Assembly: GCA_025093555.1 (NCBI GenBank)
Contig: JAIWNF010000009.1
Span: 709,501 to 773,500 of the forward strand
From: Circinella umbellata
Taxonomy: Eukaryota > Mucoromycota > Mucoromycetes > Mucorales > Lichtheimiaceae
Reading direction: 5' to 3'
DNA length: 64,000 nucleotides
Both the position numbers and the translations under genes were made by a program. Positions 62,300 to 64,000 of this stretch are shown here, in pieces. Below the pieces are notes generated by a model. The model was given only the letters and a program-made list of their open reading frames with translations, made no database searches and was not told the origin of the DNA. The stretch's first letter is position 1; every line of letters begins with the position of its first letter.

Positions 62300-63325
62300 T
62301 TAAGAAACTTTATTACTTTTATCAATATAAACATAACTAAATACTTGCAAATCATTCAAATTAATAACATTATATTTTTTTCTTACTTTTTTTCCATTAT
62401 CTTGAAATATATTTAGAAATTGATCCCATATATTCTTTTTATATAAACGTTTTCTCCATTGGCATTCTAATAAATGATAATATAGTTTATTTTTTGTTCT
62501 GTATTGTGGTTTTATTGCAATTTTAAAACCATTCCATGTTCCTTCAATTGTATTTGTATGCGCATATGTGATAGGATCTTTAAAATATTTTTTATGGTTA
62601 ACAGTTTTATGATTATATCCATTTTCTTTTAAATCAACATAACCTTTCCAACAATCTGTATAAATAGTAGTTCCTGGCTTAACATATTTCTTAATGTTTT
62701 TTAATAAGGTAGCTTTATCACGTTTTTCTACAGGTATTGTAAATACCTTTTTAGTACCACGTTCCACACCACCTAATACCCATATTCCATTAACAGGATG
62801 GCCTTTATTATATTTTCTTTTATTAAATAATGATTCATCAATTTCTACTTCTTTATTTATTCCACCTATTACATTGTTTTTAATATTTTCAATTATATCC
62901 ATATGAACTATATTACGAAATAAGTTATAATAATAGCTAATAGTAGATTCAGTAACATTTAATGATGCTGAAACACTATTTTGTGGTGTTTTTTTTAAAT
63001 ATTCATATAATATATGTAAAATATTATTTATTGGTAATTTTAAATTATAAAAGAAAGTATCTTTAAATATAGAAATCTGTTTTCTACATTGATAATTATT
63101 ACATCTATAAACCCTCTTCTTTATATAATATGATATTGTAAAGTTACATTTATTACATCTTACTATTTTATTTAAAATATTTTTATTAAATAAATAATCA
63201 ATTGCTTTATCTTCATCTATAAAAATTTCATAAAGCTCTTTAAATGGAGTAATGATAATTTGTGATAAAAACTTTTTTTTAATATTAACCTCTTCTTCTT
63301 GAAAACAAAATTGATTTACTTCCAT
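62300..63325 (-). CDS. IS1595/Merlin-type transposase, very AT-rich
   Basis: Single exon, 341 residues. N-terminal zinc-ribbon with C57-x2-C60 and C75-x4-C80, then a helical region, then the ISXO2-like DDE core. Catalytic residues: D163 in EVEIDESLFNKRKYN, D224 in GTTIYTDCWKGY, E261 in AHTNTIEGTWNGFK; 36 residues separate the second D from E. The segment GIWVLGGVERGTKKVF and the VNHKKYFKDP motif are also family features. This group comprises bacterial IS1016/IS1595 and eukaryotic Merlin transposons. The frame is intact. Codon use is far more AT-biased than that of its neighbours, suggesting transfer from an AT-rich source. Terminal repeats and target duplication were not found by eye. Confidence 0.85.
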   Translation of the reverse strand: MEVNQFCFQEEEVNIKKKFLSQIIITPFKELYEIFIDEDKAIDYLFNKNILNKIVRCNKCNFTISYYIKKRVYRCNNYQCRKQISIFKDTFFYNLKLPINNILHILYEYLKKTPQNSVSASLNVTESTISYYYNLFRNIVHMDIIENIKNNVIGGINKEVEIDESLFNKRKYNKGHPVNGIWVLGGVERGTKKVFTIPVEKRDKATLLKNIKKYVKPGTTIYTDCWKGYVDLKENGYNHKTVNHKKYFKDPITYAHTNTIEGTWNGFKIAIKPQYRTKNKLYYHLLECQWRKRLYKKNIWDQFLNIFQDNGKKVRKKYNVINLNDLQVFSYVYIDKSNKVS

Positions 63326-63528
63326 TTTTTATTCATATTTATAAATGCTTTTTAATATTTAAAGCAAAATTCAATTTTTATAATTTTATAAAATAAAAAG
63401 AACGTCGGAGTTTGACGTATGTCACATATTCTATAATCTATCCAAGAACAGTTGCTTTAAAGAAGATATGCTTCTAGTATAGTTTTATTAATGTAAGCGG
63501 AGATACAATAAAAAAACTACCTACATGT

Positions 63529-63750
63529 TAATTTGCGTTTTAATTTGCGTTTTGCGTTTTATTTTTGATATTATCGCTTTCTTATTGGTCAGCGGAATAA
63601 TCGTCATCATACTCGTCATCGTTGATGTGACGACATGTTTTAATTTGCGTTTTATTTTGCGTTTTGCGTTTTGCGTTTTAATTTTGCGTTTTATTTTGCG
63701 TTTTGCGTTTTAATTTTGCGTTTTATTTTGCGTTTTGCGTTTTACTTTTT
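63529..63750. repeat. GCGTTTT-based tandem repeat
   Basis: About 63529-63555 and 63635-63745 consist of head-to-tail units such as TTTTGCGTTTTATTTTGCG with internal variation (ATTTGCGTTTTA, TTGCGTTTTGCG). A unique stretch separates the two blocks. Confidence 0.75.
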
Positions 63751-63770
63751 ATTTTATTGCTGCGTTGAAC

Positions 63771-64000
63771 ATGAATCAACAATTTTATAAAGTACTAAGT
63801 CGTTGCTATGATTGTTACAAATCAAAGCCCCTCCATGCAGATAAGGCGAATAGGAGAAATTTATATGAGCACCATCAAACTGTTCATAGTAAGTGAAAAA
63901 AATAACAATCTTAAAGTCTCTTATTAAAATGTATTTCTTGTTAGAACTTAGGAGATACTGAGTAAGTAATTTTCAGTTCAGTCACACTCAACTCTTTATT
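63771..64000 (+). repeat. Inverted duplicate of part of the gene at 59807-61789
   Basis: 63771-63988 is a close copy, in opposite orientation, of about 60594-60840: end of exon 3, the complete intron, exon 4 and the following intron start. Exon 4 in this copy has lost about 32 bases (AACTT joins AGGAGAT). Retention of the intron shows duplication at DNA level. The copy runs to the window edge. Confidence 0.8.

Overview
This is nuclear DNA of a filamentous fungus, most likely an early-diverging one of the Mucoromycota/Mucorales type. The genes carry many short GT..AG introns, the sequence is AT-rich, and intergenic DNA is full of A/T runs. Protein types point the same way: a grainyhead/CP2 transcription factor, a Leu5-type CoA carrier, an Avt3-type vacuolar amino-acid transporter and a multicopy lineage-specific protein family. 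I could not run a search, so the species is open.

Layout. 1-7.8 kb is a compact housekeeping block: the end of an LRR-like gene, a SET-domain gene, mitochondrial ATP synthase beta (ATP2), and an eight-exon grainyhead/CP2 transcription factor on the minus strand. 7.8-15.7 kb has no gene I recognise. 15.7-26.3 kb holds aspartokinase (HOM3 type) with a Gcn4-like site upstream, an MFSD1-like MFS transporter and an AVT3-like transporter. 26.3-42.7 kb is an accessory, transposon-rich region. It holds a 2.5 kb foldback element carrying a decayed RTC4-like domain, a dead MULE transposase, several TA-target MITEs, and the only apparently intact copy (seven exons, 486 codons) of the repeated family. 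42.7-46.0 kb returns to housekeeping: a LEU5-type mitochondrial CoA carrier and a TrhO/YceA-type rhodanese protein. 46.0-64.0 kb is accessory again. It holds broken copies of the repeated family, one with a complete Tc1/mariner-type transposon in the TA of its stop codon. It also has Helitron-helicase debris with GC-rich hairpins, a solo LTR, further MITEs, a frameshifted multi-exon gene, and a strikingly AT-rich island with an IS1595/Merlin-type transposase.

Exon models were built by hand from splice-site consensus and kept only where reading phase closed across every junction. All eight recognised multi-exon housekeeping or regulatory genes close in phase to a single stop, as does the 486-codon family gene. 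The accessory stretches are read mainly by internal comparison. Paralogous copies inside the window supply empty sites that date two MITE insertions, and target-site duplications delimit seven elements. The most unusual items are the AT-rich two-gene island, the RTC4-carrying foldback element and the stop-codon Tc1 insertion.
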